A stretch of DNA of 64,000 nt from Buddleja alternifolia (GCA_019426215.1 CM033395.1:17102569-17166568), one strand, 5' to 3'. Shown: positions 11,601 through 24,952, numbered from the stretch's first letter. Program-made: numbers and translations. Notes: a model not told the origin generated them from the sequence alone.

Positions 11601-12450
11601 ATACACCCTCTCATTCAATGAGTCCAATATTCATTGGTGAGAAGGAGGCCTCTTTCCTAAGGAGAACCGAGGGCAACCGGGGCTATTCTTTATCCACTTA
11701 AGGAGAAAGTTCCACGAGATGGGAGAAGAAATCAAAAAATACTTTTGCCTCCATTCACCGTGTGTCTTGAATTATGTTTCAAAAAATTAACATCTACTCG
11801 GGAAGTGAAGTAAAAAAGTATTTTCTCCAATTTTTTTAGTTGAAAAAACGAGTAGATGATACTAGCGAAATGGTTTTCACCCGAATAAGAAGTCAACATC
11901 AAGAAGGCAGCTATCAAGCTTATCGAGTTCGAAGATAGCTGACACAAAGACACCTTATATCGCCTAGAGATTTCTTCATACAAAGACGGGAGGGGAAAAC
12001 GTAAACCAGCATCTATCTGAGCAGTGAAAAAACAAAGGTAACTAGGAGAGGGCGTGTGGGGGCCTGTCCTCATGAGAATGAACTACAATTTCATACTTCA
12101 GTGAAATACTTATGCGTTTTCTCAATTTTTGGGCACGAAGAGGAAGTAAAACGAGAAGAGTAGACAGCATAATACGGCTCTCCCGTAGCTATCCGAGCAT
12201 CCTCAACGTGAGCTGACTCAATAGTGAGCTTGGAGGTACCATCATCATTGGAATCATCACAATCAGCCACAACATCAATACTACAGTCCGACACTGATAG
12301 CTCGGGACGTGCATCGGCTGTCTTGGGAGACGCGCCAGCCCTAGCGGATGTGGCCTCAGAATTCGCTCCAATATGACCAGATTTTGAGTCCACTCTATCA
12401 TCATTCATATCATGTATATCGATATCCGAACTCTCTGTCTCGAAATTCAT
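8692..12450 (-). pseudogene. Antisense extra gene of a Ty3-gypsy element (PF04195-like), broken
   Basis: Read on the minus strand from 12450, an acidic Ser/Asp-rich N-terminus is followed, after a frame break near 12090, by a core at 12073-11732. That core contains AGLRFPLPSLYEE, LSSNSI and FYFTSR, the pattern of the plant 'putative gypsy type transposon' domain. The frame runs on to a solo LTR (11538-10132), then resumes at about 9994-9452 and ends in a coiled-coil-like C-terminus stopping at 8692. GT/AG-like sites near 9490 and 9373 suggest introns. In-frame stops (for example near 9240 and 9180) and the LTR insertion make it dead. Its function is not established. It lies antisense to a plus-strand gypsy element whose 3' LTR is at 13305, as extra genes of Tat-type gypsy elements often do. 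Confidence 0.6.
10132..11538 (+). mobile_element. Solo LTR, 1407 bp, TSD GAGGC, inside the gypsy antisense gene
   Basis: It begins TGATAAGAGTTATTTTTACG and ends TTCTAGCGTGTCA. GAGGC is present on both sides (10127-10131 and 11539-11543). It is the same family as 3811-5195 but in the opposite orientation, with close identity along the full length by eye. A GC-rich block at about 10462-10575 holds several CCTAGGCGCC or variant units, including the perfect 18-bp palindrome GTGGCGCCTAGGCGCCAC. A TATA-like GGTATAAAGG follows at about 10590, which fits a U3 promoter. No coding potential. Confidence 0.9.
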
Positions 12451-13304
12451 GCCAAAATTTGGAGCGAATTTTGACTCAGACTAGCACTCACGGCTAGAAG
12501 ACGACATTATTTTCTCATATACTAAAATGGTGAACTACATCAAGAAACGAAGATGGAGGTAGATGTATTCATTGCAAAAAGAAAATATATATATATATAT
12601 ATATATACACATATTTTACAATAAAAAATAATAAAAAGACAAAAAAAGAAAAACAAAAAAGAAAAAAATATTTATATATATATATACATGTATATGCATA
12701 TATGTATGTATGTGTAGACATATTTATATATAATCATGTATGAAGCATGTATGCAAGTGTTTTAGTTACATGAGTTGGAAAAAAGGAACTGACTGCGAAG
12801 GAATACAAAGAAAATAATTATGGAAGAAAGTAAGAAAAAAGATGGAGGATTTCAAGGCTAAGAATTCTCGAAATTTGCATGTAAAAGAAAGAGGAGTTGG
12901 AGGTTAAAAAGACAAGTGAAGAAGACTTTAAAGGAAAGATGTACTACAAATCCCATCAAAAGAAGGAATTATAAAAGGAAATTTTCTAATCCTATTACAA
13001 GTAGTCTAGGAGATAGAAGGAAAAGTTTGCTAGGAAGAAAAGTGGAAAGAAGCCTAGAGGAGTTGGGGAAGCTTATATTTGGAGGAGAGAGAAGCTCACT
13101 CCAAGACAAACACAAAAAAAAAAAAATGAAAGGAGAAAATAAGGGGGGAGCCCCCCGTTTTCACGTGGCTCAATGGAGCCTGTGGATGGCTCTCGAGTCA
13201 CCTCACTAGTTAGCTCCTGTATGGCCCAAATGTTGCAATTCACGTATAATTTATACTCTCGAAACTTTAAATTTCTTCTAAACTCTCGAGAGTAGGGGGA
13301 CTTA
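12451..13304 (+). mobile_element. Gypsy 3' noncoding region with TA repeat and polypurine tract
   Basis: This lies between the antisense gene and the 3' LTR. It is A-rich with a (TA)n run at about 12585-12606 and further TATG repeats to 12720. A short lysine-rich open frame at 12916-13209 has no recognisable domain. GAGAGTAGGGGGACTTA at 13288-13304 looks like a gypsy polypurine tract directly before the LTR, which sets plus orientation for the element. No real gene is visible. Confidence 0.5.
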
Positions 13305-13821
13305 TGATGTGGAAGTAAATATCGTTTTCTACAATCGGACCAGGAAGGATTGGGCCTTAAAAATTTAAGGAAAGTTCATGGGCTACCTCATGAGAAGGCT
13401 GAAAGAAAAGGTTGAAGATAGTAGGGTTAAAGACCTCATTAAAGCTGATAAGAAGATGGAAGGAAATCAAATCAAATCAAATATTTAGTCAACTTATATA
13501 CCTAAAATCAAAAGATTATTTTATTTTCTCCTCAACTACCAAAAGGGACCACTTTGGCTTGGGGAGGGGGGAATTGGACGGCCACTTAAGCCATAAGAGG
13601 GGGAATTTTGTAATTTTTAGGTTATCATTTCACTTCTACAAAATTAAGAATAATATCTTGTACTTGTTCTCTCCAAAAAATAATAGTCTTATTTGTTTTT
13701 GCTTTTTCTAATTTTTTCAAAATATCCCCAATTATATAAAAGTTACTTTTAGTTTATTATTCTAAGAAGAATTATCATTTTTATTTATCGAATTTTTTGG
13801 TGTAAAAATCGAACCACATCA
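13305..13821 (+). mobile_element. 3' LTR of a Ty3-gypsy element, 517 bp
   Basis: It starts TGATGTGG right after the G-rich polypurine tract and ends CCACATCA, an 8-bp perfect inverted terminus. It contains an AATTATATAAA TATA-like motif near 13731. Flanks are ACTTA on the left (internal side) and TAGTT on the right, so no target duplication is expected here alone. The 5' LTR and pol of this element are not seen in the window; copia 1 occupies the place where pol would be. Confidence 0.6.
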
Positions 13822-14827
13822 TAGTTAATTTCTGAAAAATTAGTTTTTTTTCCCTCAATTTTTCTTTGTTTCTGAAATGAACCTTGAACTTTGTGCCACG
13901 TATGCTCCAAGCTGAGCCCATTAGCCGTCAAAATATTTTGATGGTATAGTTTTCCAGAACAAATTTACAAGAAAGTAAAGCAATCCAGTTAGTTTCTGAA
14001 GTTATTGGGTTTACCAAATAACTAGCATTACCGTTTCTCCAATTGAAAAAGCCTGCCACTAGCATTAGTAAAAGAAATGCGTTTATTATTCCATTTTAAC
14101 AATTTTGTTGAACATTTTTTTTTAACGTTTTCTGCTTCTGAACTTGCATTTCTTCCTCTTTAAAAAGTCTTGTATTTTGGTACTTATCTGCTAGTATTAG
14201 TTTAGTATTTTATTTTACCACTAAAATGGGGGTAGTACACAAAATGTAGAACAAACTATAAAAAATTATCTACTCGAATTGAATGGTTCAACCATGAAGT
14301 CATCAATCCGTCCGATAAAATTTGAAACTCAATTCAAACCCAATTCAACTCGATCTAGCTCAACTAGTTCAACCAAGGGCAATAAAGCATTCAAATCAAA
14401 CTTGAAATATTTTTATTCAGCTTCACTCGGTTCGTTTCTACCCCTACAAATGTTACATACATCATGAAAGTAAAGTGGAAACTAAATGGATCATAAATTG
14501 ATATGTGTTAATCACAACCTCTGCTTTCAAATTGAATCAAAATGTATACATAACTCTACAAGAACATCAAAGAACACATACGACACACACCTACGTATAA
14601 CTACATATACATGTATTACTGGTACTAAGAGAATGATAAGACTTTCAACATCAAACCATTCTACGCCTTAGATCTGTATATATGATGGTCTCACGTGTCG
14701 ATCTTTATTGCACAATTTGAAATACGGTGAATCTATCAGAGATAGATACATTGACCATTTGCTTTGAATCCAGTACAAAACCTCTTTAACCATCAGTTCA
14801 ACCGGATGGTAAAATATTCATCCATCC
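13822..14827. other. Intergenic, no feature recognised
   Basis: AT-rich sequence between the gypsy LTR and the 3' end of the MFS gene. Short open frames at 14279-14467 and 14486-14671 are low-complexity and unlike proteins. The 3' UTR of the MFS gene probably takes up the part just below 14828. Confidence 0.5.
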
Positions 14828-17800
14828 TTATGATAGAAGTGGCGTCTCAATGTCTTCTATTTTATCTTCTAAATTCTTGTTAGACGGGGCATCTTCTATC
14901 TTTAACGTGCACGCAAAGCACAAGGAGATCACCTATAAAACAAAAAAAGTATATGAATTATAAACACGGCATGGTTAAATAATTAGAGTTGTTCTACTAG
15001 AAGATATAGGATTAAAGAAGCTTGCCATGCTTAGAGATGCAAATATGATTCCGAAACCTTTACAGTCGAAAGGCGCATTGCTAGACAGAAACCATGCTGG
15101 AGTAATACAGAACAAGAATCGATCAAATTAACACAATTTGGTTATATAATTTTTTTCCTGAAATAGAGTGATAGTAATAGAATAGATGGCTCACTGGTTA
15201 GTGGACTCATATAAACTGGCGAAAGCAAACTTGAGATGGACTGAACACCAGCTATAAAACCTTGTGCTTTTCCCTAATTCAAGAAAAGAATTGTGGAAAA
15301 TTAAATAGAATCCTTCTTGGGCAGGTGAAACCAAAGTTGTTTACAGTAACAGTTTGAAATAGATGTTTAATAACAATTATCAAAAGAGAGAAACACACAA
15401 TATAAGTTTAGACTAGGCAATCACATGATCCTAACATAAGGTTTCATGTTTCTCCTAGCGAACGGAAGGTATCAAGTATCTAGGACCGTTGATCGAGCCG
15501 GGTTTAAGTGGAGCCCGCTTATTTGAGCCGAACCTAATTAAATGTGAGTGAGGTTGATTTTGTGCATTCAAATTGGGCCCGATTATTTGTAAGTGAAGTG
15601 AAGTGGAGCTTGAGCTTACTAGTCTGACCCGGTAAGCCCCAGTATACTATGTTTCCTGCAATTATTTGTTGTCATTTATTTAGAAGCTATCCAAGATAAG
15701 ATCTATGGTATATGTCTAGACGTTTATCAACATGGTCAAGTGCAAATATCAATGCAAATTCTTCATTAGAAGAGATGTCGGGAATAACTTTCACATTTTT
15801 AAGTCATGTCATTGTTATAAAGACTTGAGATTCTGATAAGCATTAGGATAGACTTCTATGGACCGACTTTTGAATTGAAATGTTTCTTAATGTGTTATTT
15901 TACCTATTGCAAGTTTGGAATTTATATATTTCGCTAGCGTAAAATGTTGTCCGTATAATATGCAAGATTATTCTCTCTCTATGCATTTATTTCATTCTGT
16001 AGCTCCTTTTTGAGGAAGAAAAATATTGATAAATGAGCTAGCTCGGAGAAAAACCAAACCAAGAAAAAGGAAGTGTTTGTGCCTATAGTCATCAAGCCCT
16101 GTGTTTTTTAAACTTGATTCACTGTAAGCTCGGCTCATAAGGTCCAACTGATAGCCCTACAAGGATCTCAGCTCTAGGATTAGAGTTGTTTATTGAGAAG
16201 GATGGCTTTATAACTTGTACTTAATTTTCAGGTTTTCTTTCCATGAGAAGTCTCAAAAACCATGACAAAAACACTATTGCTTTCTACTTAACATTATGTA
16301 TTTGGCAGTAGACAAACCTGATCGGCCGAGTTTGCTGCCTTAGATATCACTGCATAAGTCTGCCCATTTATTCAAACAATTGAGTAATATGAATGAGAAA
16401 TTGACATAATCAAGCAAATAAACATTGGTCATCCCTTAACATAACTGAAGGAATTACTTACAGAAGGTTTCACAAGGACATAGATAACTCCAAAAGAAGC
16501 ACTCAAATAGGGCACCTGCATCAGCAATAGTCAAACCAACATACTACACGAGTAATGACATTTTTTTCAGCTCTAGTTATTATGTACGGTACTTGGAAGT
16601 GTATGCTAGGCAACACATCACAGAAAAAGGCAACAAAGATAAACAGAAACGAGGGCCTGCATTTATTAGCTTTAGTTTGTATAAGACCTTTCGTGATAAA
16701 GTTCACATCTTTAGAAACAATAGTTGTTATCAGCTTACGAAGAACCTTAGAAGCTTTTTTACTATAAAAGTTACTGCTGCCTAGTGGATTTTACAAGTTG
16801 GACATCGCCTCCCAATGTGTTATAGTTTCAAAAATTTATATAAAAATTAAATGGAATTAAAAACATTGTGCCTTTGAATTCCTAAATTGACTTCATATGT
16901 GAGTCAGAATATCTAGCATGTATCACAAGTCCTAGAATTTTTGCTTCATCCCTGGATAAATTACACCGCTTTCTTCAGAAGCTGTGCATGACTCTCGAGG
17001 TGAAATGAACTTCCCCAAAATAAAAGATAGAAAAAACATGCATGTAATCTCGGGTTTAGCATGCCAGTGTACATACCCATGGTGCCCAGGCCAAGCCATA
17101 AAGCAGACCCTGCATAAACAAACTTTTTATGAGACCATGTCCTTTCAGAAAGAAAAACTTTTCGAGCAGCAATATTTCAAATCATATTGATTTTAGCAAC
17201 TTACATATGCTATTGACGCAAGCAAGGCTGCACAGAGGATCAGTTTCTCTCCAACCAATGGATTGACTAGAGGAAGTACCAGCATCTTGAAATATGCGAT
17301 TTAAGGACCAAGAGATCAAGTAATTAAAATAGGCTATGGATGATCCAGAAAGACACTGAACAGAAGACACTTTTCAAATGAACTGTAGGATAATAGAATG
17401 AGAAGGGAAGAAATAAAACTATGAAACATGGGAAAAATAACTTTAAAGTGGTAACACAAGAAAGAAAAGTTAATATGGCTCTTATATATAAATATTTCGA
17501 GACATTCTTCCAAGGAAATACGAAACAACAAAACATTTCATGTTAAGTGTTCCTACAGAGAAGTAGTGAATTCTTATAGCCATTCCAAAGTTTTGTTCAT
17601 ATACTTGATAGCAAGATCTAATAACTCACTCCCACGTCCCAACAAAAGATCTAAAATTCACAACTCACGTAGCAATTAACAAGATAGTAGAAAATAATAT
17701 TTAATGAGCTTGCTAAGCTTAGTCAGTTAGATTTTTCACTTTCAGCATCAAGTATCAATACTCGTTTGGGAGCATATAATCGGTACCTGAGAAAAAATTG

Positions 17801-20800
17801 AGCCTACTCCCACCATCATCAAGATTTCTGATAATTGATTTTTGTTGAAACCAAAAGCAGACTTCAAATAGTACTGCATGGTTATAAAGGAAAGTCAAAC
17901 ATTGATCACATGATTTATATTGTGAACTGCAGGTAATTTCATAGGAAAGTTGGTCTTCTATGCATGTCAAGTTGTTTGGTACAGTTTCAGCAGATTTTTA
18001 GCCATAATGTCATGCCACAGCATCGCGTAACCGATGTTCAGGATAAAAAAGATTAGTTTTCTTTACAGATGGAGATAGTATTGAGATGTCATGTACTCGG
18101 ACCTGATTTATGACTCGACCCAACTTAATTGGGAAAGAACTTAGCATTAGTTTGCTAAGCGGGCCACTCATAATTGACCCTTTCGGGTTTTGACCAAGAC
18201 TTCAAATCCAGTTGGGTCCTATTGATGTAAAAAATGTAGCTTGTAGCTTGCTTTCAAGTGAAGGCAAATCCATGCTCATAGAGGGAGTCAGGTATAGAGA
18301 GATTTGGTGACAGGACATCAAAATCTCAAGAACCTGTTACATAAAGTGGATTCTTCTTCATTTATTTATCGAATTTTTCTCGTATTGTGAGGCTTATTTC
18401 TAACAGAAGGCTGTTATGAAGTATTCTTGAAGAGCAATTCAATGCATGCCAATGGAGCTCTAGAGTAAAATATTTATGATCAGCATTTATTTGAAGAACT
18501 CGTATATATTTCGTGTTGCAAAGATCATCTGACAATAACAACATTAAAAGTTGTAATTTCCACAAAATCTTATTAGTATTACTAGAAATGTAATTTATGC
18601 TTAATATCACAGTTAAAGGCGTACCAATAAGACACTGCTGATGCCAGACATCCCCAATTCATAGAAGAAGGAAACAAGAGAAATGCGCTTAAGCGTTGAG
18701 CTGAGACAATAAACATTAAACTTGTTTAGGAAGTGTACAAGTATGTGAAAGGTACTTATTTTGTTCTTCAAGCTTCCGTAGAGTTAAAATTCTAATTTAT
18801 AATATAATTCTAGTGCTATGATCAGATCAAGGATTTCAATGAGGAAAATGTACAAAAAAATAAAGCACAGAGTTACTTGATTTGAAATGAGGAAAATACT
18901 TCCCTTAGTTTTCCTGTATAAAATTCACACTCCAAACAAAAAACATAGCAGAGCACTTGAAACATCTAATATTTACCTGCTGGTGACAACACCTGCAGCA
19001 TTCTTCATCGAGTAATATCGATTTTTAATAATCTTAAACGCATTGTTTAAGAAAGGGATATGCTGGTCTTGTTTTTGAGTTGGTCTCACTGTTTCTTTCA
19101 GAAACAGTGACATATAAACAGGAACAAAGATCAATAGAGCTATTGACACCTGAAATTGGAAGTACAATTACTTGAATAAGAAACTAAAAGATGGATAAAA
19201 ATAGAAAAGTTACAACCAAGATTCAAGGCGTTAGGCGGGCGGTAAGCTCCAAGTTCTGAAACCTCTGTCCTATAATTTTCATATTTGATATTTATAAGAA
19301 AATAAAATAGTCTAAAGAATTTTTTTTCTCTTTTTTTTTTTTTTTTTTTGCTTAAAAACCAACATATGAAAGGAATAGCAGGAAAAAGTTTGTAAAATAT
19401 ATTCGAGTTTAAAAGGCTTAAAGTACTATAGATAAGAAGGAACTAAAATGATTGCACTTGAGATAATAGAAAAATTATTTTCTTAATATCTAAACCATGG
19501 GATGAACATAGATATGTTTTAGGAGGAAATGTAACAAAAGAAATTAGATTTTTGAATTCTTATTTATAAATGAAATAAAAACTGACAATCCAAGGAAAAA
19601 AATGATAAGACACTAAAAACCCCGAAGACAACCCACGAGCGCCTTCTAAGACATTGGTTACAAAATAACCATACCTCAAAAATGTAATCTTCTGGAAGAA
19701 AACGAGCTAGAAAGTTTCCTATGACATGTGATGCAGAGAATAGGCCCGTGATCCAACTAAAGGCAGCAGCCCTCTTACCCTCATCAACAACATCTGCCTG
19801 GATGTCAGTTAATGAGTTAGTATATCATTATTTGTATGCCTCCAGGTTGTGTACAATGATAACAGCAAGAATAAACTTACAGCATAAGCGACAGCAATGC
19901 AGAAAATGCTCCCCTGGCTTATGATATAAGAAACAGTCCGGAGAACATAATAAGCATATACAGATCCTTCTGATTGATTGATGGCAAGTAAAGCTGAAAA
20001 AGATAATACTTCTAAGACAAATATGTATTTGAGAGATAACAAATGCATTATTGATGAGGTCGATGCGCATAAACTAGATATAGTACGTTCATGTGATTAG
20101 CGTCTTTCATATAAGTAACTAGTTCTTTGACTTCTTTCACGTGGTGAAATCAAGACTAATCACCTAATCAAATCTTCATCTCAGTGCTTACTGATAACTT
20201 TGCGTGGGGTATACCATTCTAAATGTCGCAAATGTATATCCAATTTAAAGAAGCTACAACTGAACATAAAAAAAAAAATACTTTTGCTCAGCCCGTCTCC
20301 ATTGTCATATGAGAATGATCTTGTTAAGATCCAAATTCAAATGTGGGCATCTTTTAGCTAGTCTCAAGTTCTATGAGCAAAGTTTATGATCCTAAATTAT
20401 CACACCCCCAATACATCTAATAGATAAGAAATTGGAGTACTGTTCATATGGGAACAAGTACCTTTATCCAGACTATTCGTGCAGTTTGTACATGCCTACG
20501 CTAATAATTCATAAAGTTAGACAGCGAGCACGACATTTTATCATCAATTCCTGAGATGTGTTTGAAAGGAAGTATGAAGGGAAGGCAGCACATGGAGAAA
20601 GGAGTTCATATTTAGTTATGTAAAACAAAGTTTCTGCAGCAAATGAAGATATCTGAAGAAACATACTGAAAGGAACAATAGTTGTAGATAGAGTGAGAAG
20701 AAGTAACGGTTTACGCCCCCGCTCATCTGCCAGCTGACCTAAGAGTGGAAGAACTATCATCTTGAATATGCCAACAACCTACATTCACAAACACAGGCCT

Positions 20801-22124
20801 AAAACTTGAGAACCCCAAAAAAAAAAAAAAAAAAAACAATGCAGTGAAAAGTGGTGGAGAATTGTAGAAATGCTCTGTTATGGTAATTATTTGCATTCCA
20901 AAGTACTGGATGATGTTGTTTTTTCATAGGGTGAAAATATCACATGACGAAGTCAACCACTCATCCCACACCAACAAAAAAGGAAACTGAGGAGGGAAAA
21001 CAAAAACACAAAAGAAATTTCAGTAGGTAGAAAGACGTAGTGCATCGAAACAGCCCAAAAGGAAAAAGTTTCACATGTCCACAACAACGATAGATTGGTA
21101 TTAAAAAGACACAAGCAGAAATCTCGTAAGCTGCAGATTCATTATTTTTGTTGATAAATTGGGTGAAGTGAACTTCCACACATTTGTTCCCCAAATGAAG
21201 TGCATTGGACACTCACGACCGCTAGAAATAGAAACGTAAGCTTCATAATGGACAGTAGAACAACATTTCCATTGACCAAGAGTTTTGTCATTCATCAGAA
21301 AGACAACTAATATACACTTTCTTTAACAATATCTGCAATCAAACTTGGAAAAAATTGTGAGTTCATTACAATAAAGACATCAGAGTCGTGCAAGTGAACG
21401 TGAGACAATTTTGTAATCTTCTACTTGTAATCTTCTCTAGAAAGAGGCACACATCATCATAATCAAGAATAAGGTAAAAAAATAAAAATCTACAATTAAA
21501 ATACAAGAACAAGGTAAAGATACACAATAAACGTGCATTCTTAAGTACACTTTCCATTTGAATATGTTAATAAACAGCTGGAAAAGGGCAAAAAAATAAT
21601 TTGCTAAAAGCAAAATTCAAGATCAGATTCTTAACCAAGACAAAGCACTAATTCCAATCCAATCATGCCCCAGATGAGTGAGAAAAGGAAAACAAATTAA
21701 TAAACCCCAACCAACAATGAAGAATGTTATACGTTCACCATCGCTATTAAGTAAGCAAACTCTAACACAAAAACAGTAAATATAATTAAAAAAGAAAATC
21801 CCACATTGCAGTAAGACAAATTGAGGCCTCAAAAAGTCAAATACTAAAAAAGATTCAATTTTTTTCAATTAAAGTGAGCATTAAATCAATAATGAATGTG
21901 TTTGTGGGGGTGGTGGGTAACATTATATAGTAAAGAATATAAAGAGTAATAATAATTACAGTTTGTTGGACGCCATTGATGTAAATGGCTTGAGGGCAAG
22001 TCATTTGGCCTGGACAAAGAGCATTAGTTGTGACATCAACCAGCACTGAAACTGTCATCTCTTCTGCAATCCAATGCACACACAGTGGCAGCAGCAAGTG
22101 CACCAGCGGCCTTAGCTCCCTCAT
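14828..22124 (-). CDS. Major facilitator transporter, TetA/HIAT1-like, 14 exons
   Basis: Spliced by hand, the exons are 22124-21960, 20778-20667, 19993-19881, 19797-19675, 19149-18977, 18700-18625, 17873-17787, 17285-17205, 17109-17077, 16515-16462, 16359-16318, 15273-15195, 15096-15026 and 14932-14828. Phases agree throughout, giving 1314 nt and 437 aa. It starts [13 protein letters not shown] and has MFS motif [12 protein letters not shown], at residues 69-79 between membrane segments 2 and 3. Further matches to the plant group that includes Arabidopsis At2g16970-At2g16990 (from memory) are [19 protein letters not shown] and the tail [15 protein letters not shown]. Like that group it should be a multi-pass membrane protein; the substrate is unknown. 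Intron 13 uses a GC donor (ATG|GCAAGC) and the other introns are GT-AG. The frame is undamaged, so the gene is probably functional. Confidence 0.92.
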
Positions 22125-22589
22125 CTTCTTCTACAAAATTCTTGATCAATATCTTTAAACTTCTATTATATATAATACAGATATATATATATATATGTCA
22201 CTGTGCGTCTTTGCAGATATGTGGGTTAGTAGAAATGAGGGCGATCATCGAAATGATCATTGGAGAGAAATGAAGGCGGGGTTCATTAAAAGTGTATATA
22301 TATATATATCTAATTTTATATATATTGGGGTCAATGCTTATGCAGGAAAGAAAGTGTTAAATGTTTTGTTGAATGGATAGAATGTAATATATATGGATTA
22401 AAGAATGGGAAGAGGAGCTATGAAGGGTTGTACGTTACGCATTTACTAGTTGTACAATAAATTGGTGGGGTGGGGCACGGGGCTACCAACTATGGCACAG
22501 TGTGATCGCGTGCCCGGCTTTAATGGGCGTGTGCTAAATCAATGGCTTGCATGAGCTAAGACATCCAAAAATAGCTTCTCACAATATTC
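22125..22589. promoter_or_regulatory. Upstream region of the MFS gene
   Basis: AT-rich sequence 5' of the MFS start (minus strand), with TA microsatellites near 22180-22196 and 22294-22306. The core promoter is presumably here, but no TATA box can be separated from the TA repeats. Confidence 0.35.
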
Positions 22590-22957
22590 GGCTGTGTTTG
22601 GTTTTATTTTGGGAGGTTTTTTGGTGAAAATTTTGGTGAAAAAGTTTATTGGAAATTGTGTATTTTGATGAAAATGTGTTAAGTTACTGTAGCAGTCAAA
22701 TCATGTAAGTTTTTGTCTGAAAAGTTGTGTTTATAATTAGTTAATGATTAAAAAAACATAATATATATAAATTTTAAATGATTATATTGTAGTTAATGTA
22801 ATTAGTAGGCACTTTAAAGTAGAGACAAATAGGGAGACAATAGCTGACAATTTTTTTGACCAAAAAAATTCTTTTTGGTCAAAAAAAACACAAAACAAAC
22901 AAGTTTTGGCCAAAATTTTTTGCCAAAATTGATTTGAAAATAAAATCAAACACAGCC
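22590..22957. mobile_element. MITE, 368 bp, TIR GGCTGTGTTTG
   Basis: The left end GGCTGTGTTTGGTTTTATTT is matched by the inverted right end AAATAAAATCAAACACAGCC, and the similarity extends inward imperfectly (TTGGTGAAAATTTTGG against CCAAAATTTT). TTC flanks both sides (22587-22589 and 22958-22960), a possible 3-bp target duplication. There is no coding sequence, so it is a non-autonomous DNA element. Superfamily assignment is uncertain. Confidence 0.7.
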
Positions 22958-22960
22958 TTC

Positions 22961-23746
22961 GTTTTTCCAGGTTATCTTTCCTTTACCCCTTGCCTTCTTC
23001 ACTAGTTTTGGGGAGTGAAGCTTAATACTGAATATAAGTACAATATAAATTTAGATTATACATTTAATGATCACTTAGCATGATTACTTTTTAATAAAAT
23101 GCCAAGGACGTGGCAAAAGGTCTCAAATCATATTCTAGTAACCAATTATCAGTCGCCGGAATTTGTTTGTCATGACCTTCTAGAAGTTCTTGATTCACAT
23201 AGGATTTAGATTTTTCATTTTTCTTTTATAATTTTGTTTCTACGAATTCATGCTTGATTAGGTCTAAAGAAATATAAATCTAATAATTGCGGTGAAAATT
23301 GAAAAGTGGTATGGGAATAATTTGTCAACAAAATTATGATAAAGGGGTGAAATTTGTGTTATTTCTTTTGGGTGAAAATTATCAAAATTTGTGCTTTCGG
23401 AGTACAAAATGCAATTTTTTATAATTTAATTAACCCCAACCGTTGTCAAATTGACTAAAAAATAGAATGTGATAGTTTAGAGACTACATTTAATAAGCGG
23501 TGTAAGTAGGGGACCAAATTCAGATTCGACGCAAAACTGGGGGACAAAAATAAAATTTTCCCAATAATAAATCTATTAACTCAATTTGCTTAACTTTTTA
23601 AGTTACTAATTAACCAGTTGGATTTTTTTCACATTAATTTACTATCTTGAACATTTAAATTGATAATTGGTCATAATTACATTTTTAATAATAATTTTTA
23701 ATTTTTGAACCTTTTTAGTAATAAAGTAAAACGCTTCCAGAGATAA
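22961..23746. other. Intergenic, no gene
   Basis: AT-rich sequence. The piece at about 23340-23560 (TTGTGCTTTCGG.. and GGGGGACAAAAATAAAATTTTCCC) resembles the 'tttttggtccc' type of DNA-transposon termini but has no clear pair of ends. Nothing else was recognised. Confidence 0.4.
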
Positions 23747-24947
23747 TGATAAGTTCGTATTTTACGTCTTTTCGGCTCCTTTTTTTTCTTGGATTCGATG
23801 TATTTTCGAGTGAATTTTATTCCACATTATGCTTTGATTTGGGTTTGTTGTGTGTTTTAGGTTGAAATTTGTATTTGATCGAAAAGACGAGGCAAAGCAA
23901 AGAAAATGCACAAAACATTGGATATCGCAGTATCAAACATTGGATACCACTGTATCCATTAAGAAAATCTCCGCATTTCAGCAACTTATGATACCGCTGT
24001 ATCCAGGAATCAATATAGCGGTATCACAGCGCAAACAACAAAAATATAAATACACATTTTTAGATCATAATTGGGAATCTAGACTTTGAATAGTCGTTTA
24101 TCCACATTGAAAACACACATAGAAGATAGAGAGAAGTTTGGAAAGGAAAAAAACGCTGGGAGGACTTCGACTTTGTCTATGAAGACAAGGAATTCAAGCG
24201 AAAGATCCCAATTCAAGACATTCTCAAGGCAATTTTCAATTATATTTCTTATATTAGGTTTTATCATATCTTTGAAATTAATAGTTTGTTTTTTATATTT
24301 ATCATGAACGATTGTCCTTTGACTAAGGCCATGTGGAGGTCAATTAGAATGTTTAAATTATGAATATTTTTCGTATGGATAATTTTGCTCAAGACTATGT
24401 GTTCAATACTTGTGTTAATGCTTTCAATTGTTTGGCTATCAATTGCATGAATTTGTTCTTAGTTTAGATTACGGGAGGATATAAACTATGGTACATATAA
24501 GTATTGAACACCATATCGTAAAATTGACTACGGATAGATTCGATTTCTTCAAGTGGCTTTCCATATAACGGGGAATTTCATGGATCATTATTGCGTTTTT
24601 GTTGATACGTCGTCTCATATCGGGATATAGAGAACCGTTAATAAAGATAGAATTTCTATGGTAAGCGATTGAGCAGTGAATATATCAGGGAATTATGCCT
24701 TAATCTGAACAATATAATAATTCATTAAGATAAGATCCATGAATTAAACTGAGCAATTGGTCGGATCATGTGTTTTAATCGTTTCTCTCTTCTGATATTT
24801 GTTTCTAGTTAATTGCTTTCTTAGTTTAGTTCATAATTAGTTTAATTAAACATATCTTATTAAATTAGGTAATACAGTAATTTCAGTACTTAAATACGAT
24901 TGTCACCTGGATATGATCAAGTATTCTTGCTAGGTATTTGTGTGTCA
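23747..24947 (+). mobile_element. Solo LTR, 1201 bp, TSD GATAA
   Basis: It starts TGATAAGTTCGTATTTTACG and ends TTTGTGTGTCA. GATAA lies on both sides (23742-23746 and 24948-24952). A TATA-like ATATAAATA is at about 24041, and the downstream half parallels the LTR at 1-1487. A small set of repeats around 23920-24030 (GATACC..TGTATCC, GTATCA) lies upstream of the TATA box. No internal region is present. Confidence 0.88.
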
Positions 24948-24952
24948 GATAA

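Noticed and set aside
12916..13209. Lysine-rich 97-codon frame
   Set aside because: Low-complexity A-rich sequence in the gypsy 3' noncoding region, no domain.
13305..13821. Considered as the 5' LTR of a minus-strand element that would own the antisense gene
   Set aside because: The sequence next to its inner end on that reading is not a tRNA primer site, whereas AGTAGGGGGACTTA fits a plus-strand polypurine tract.
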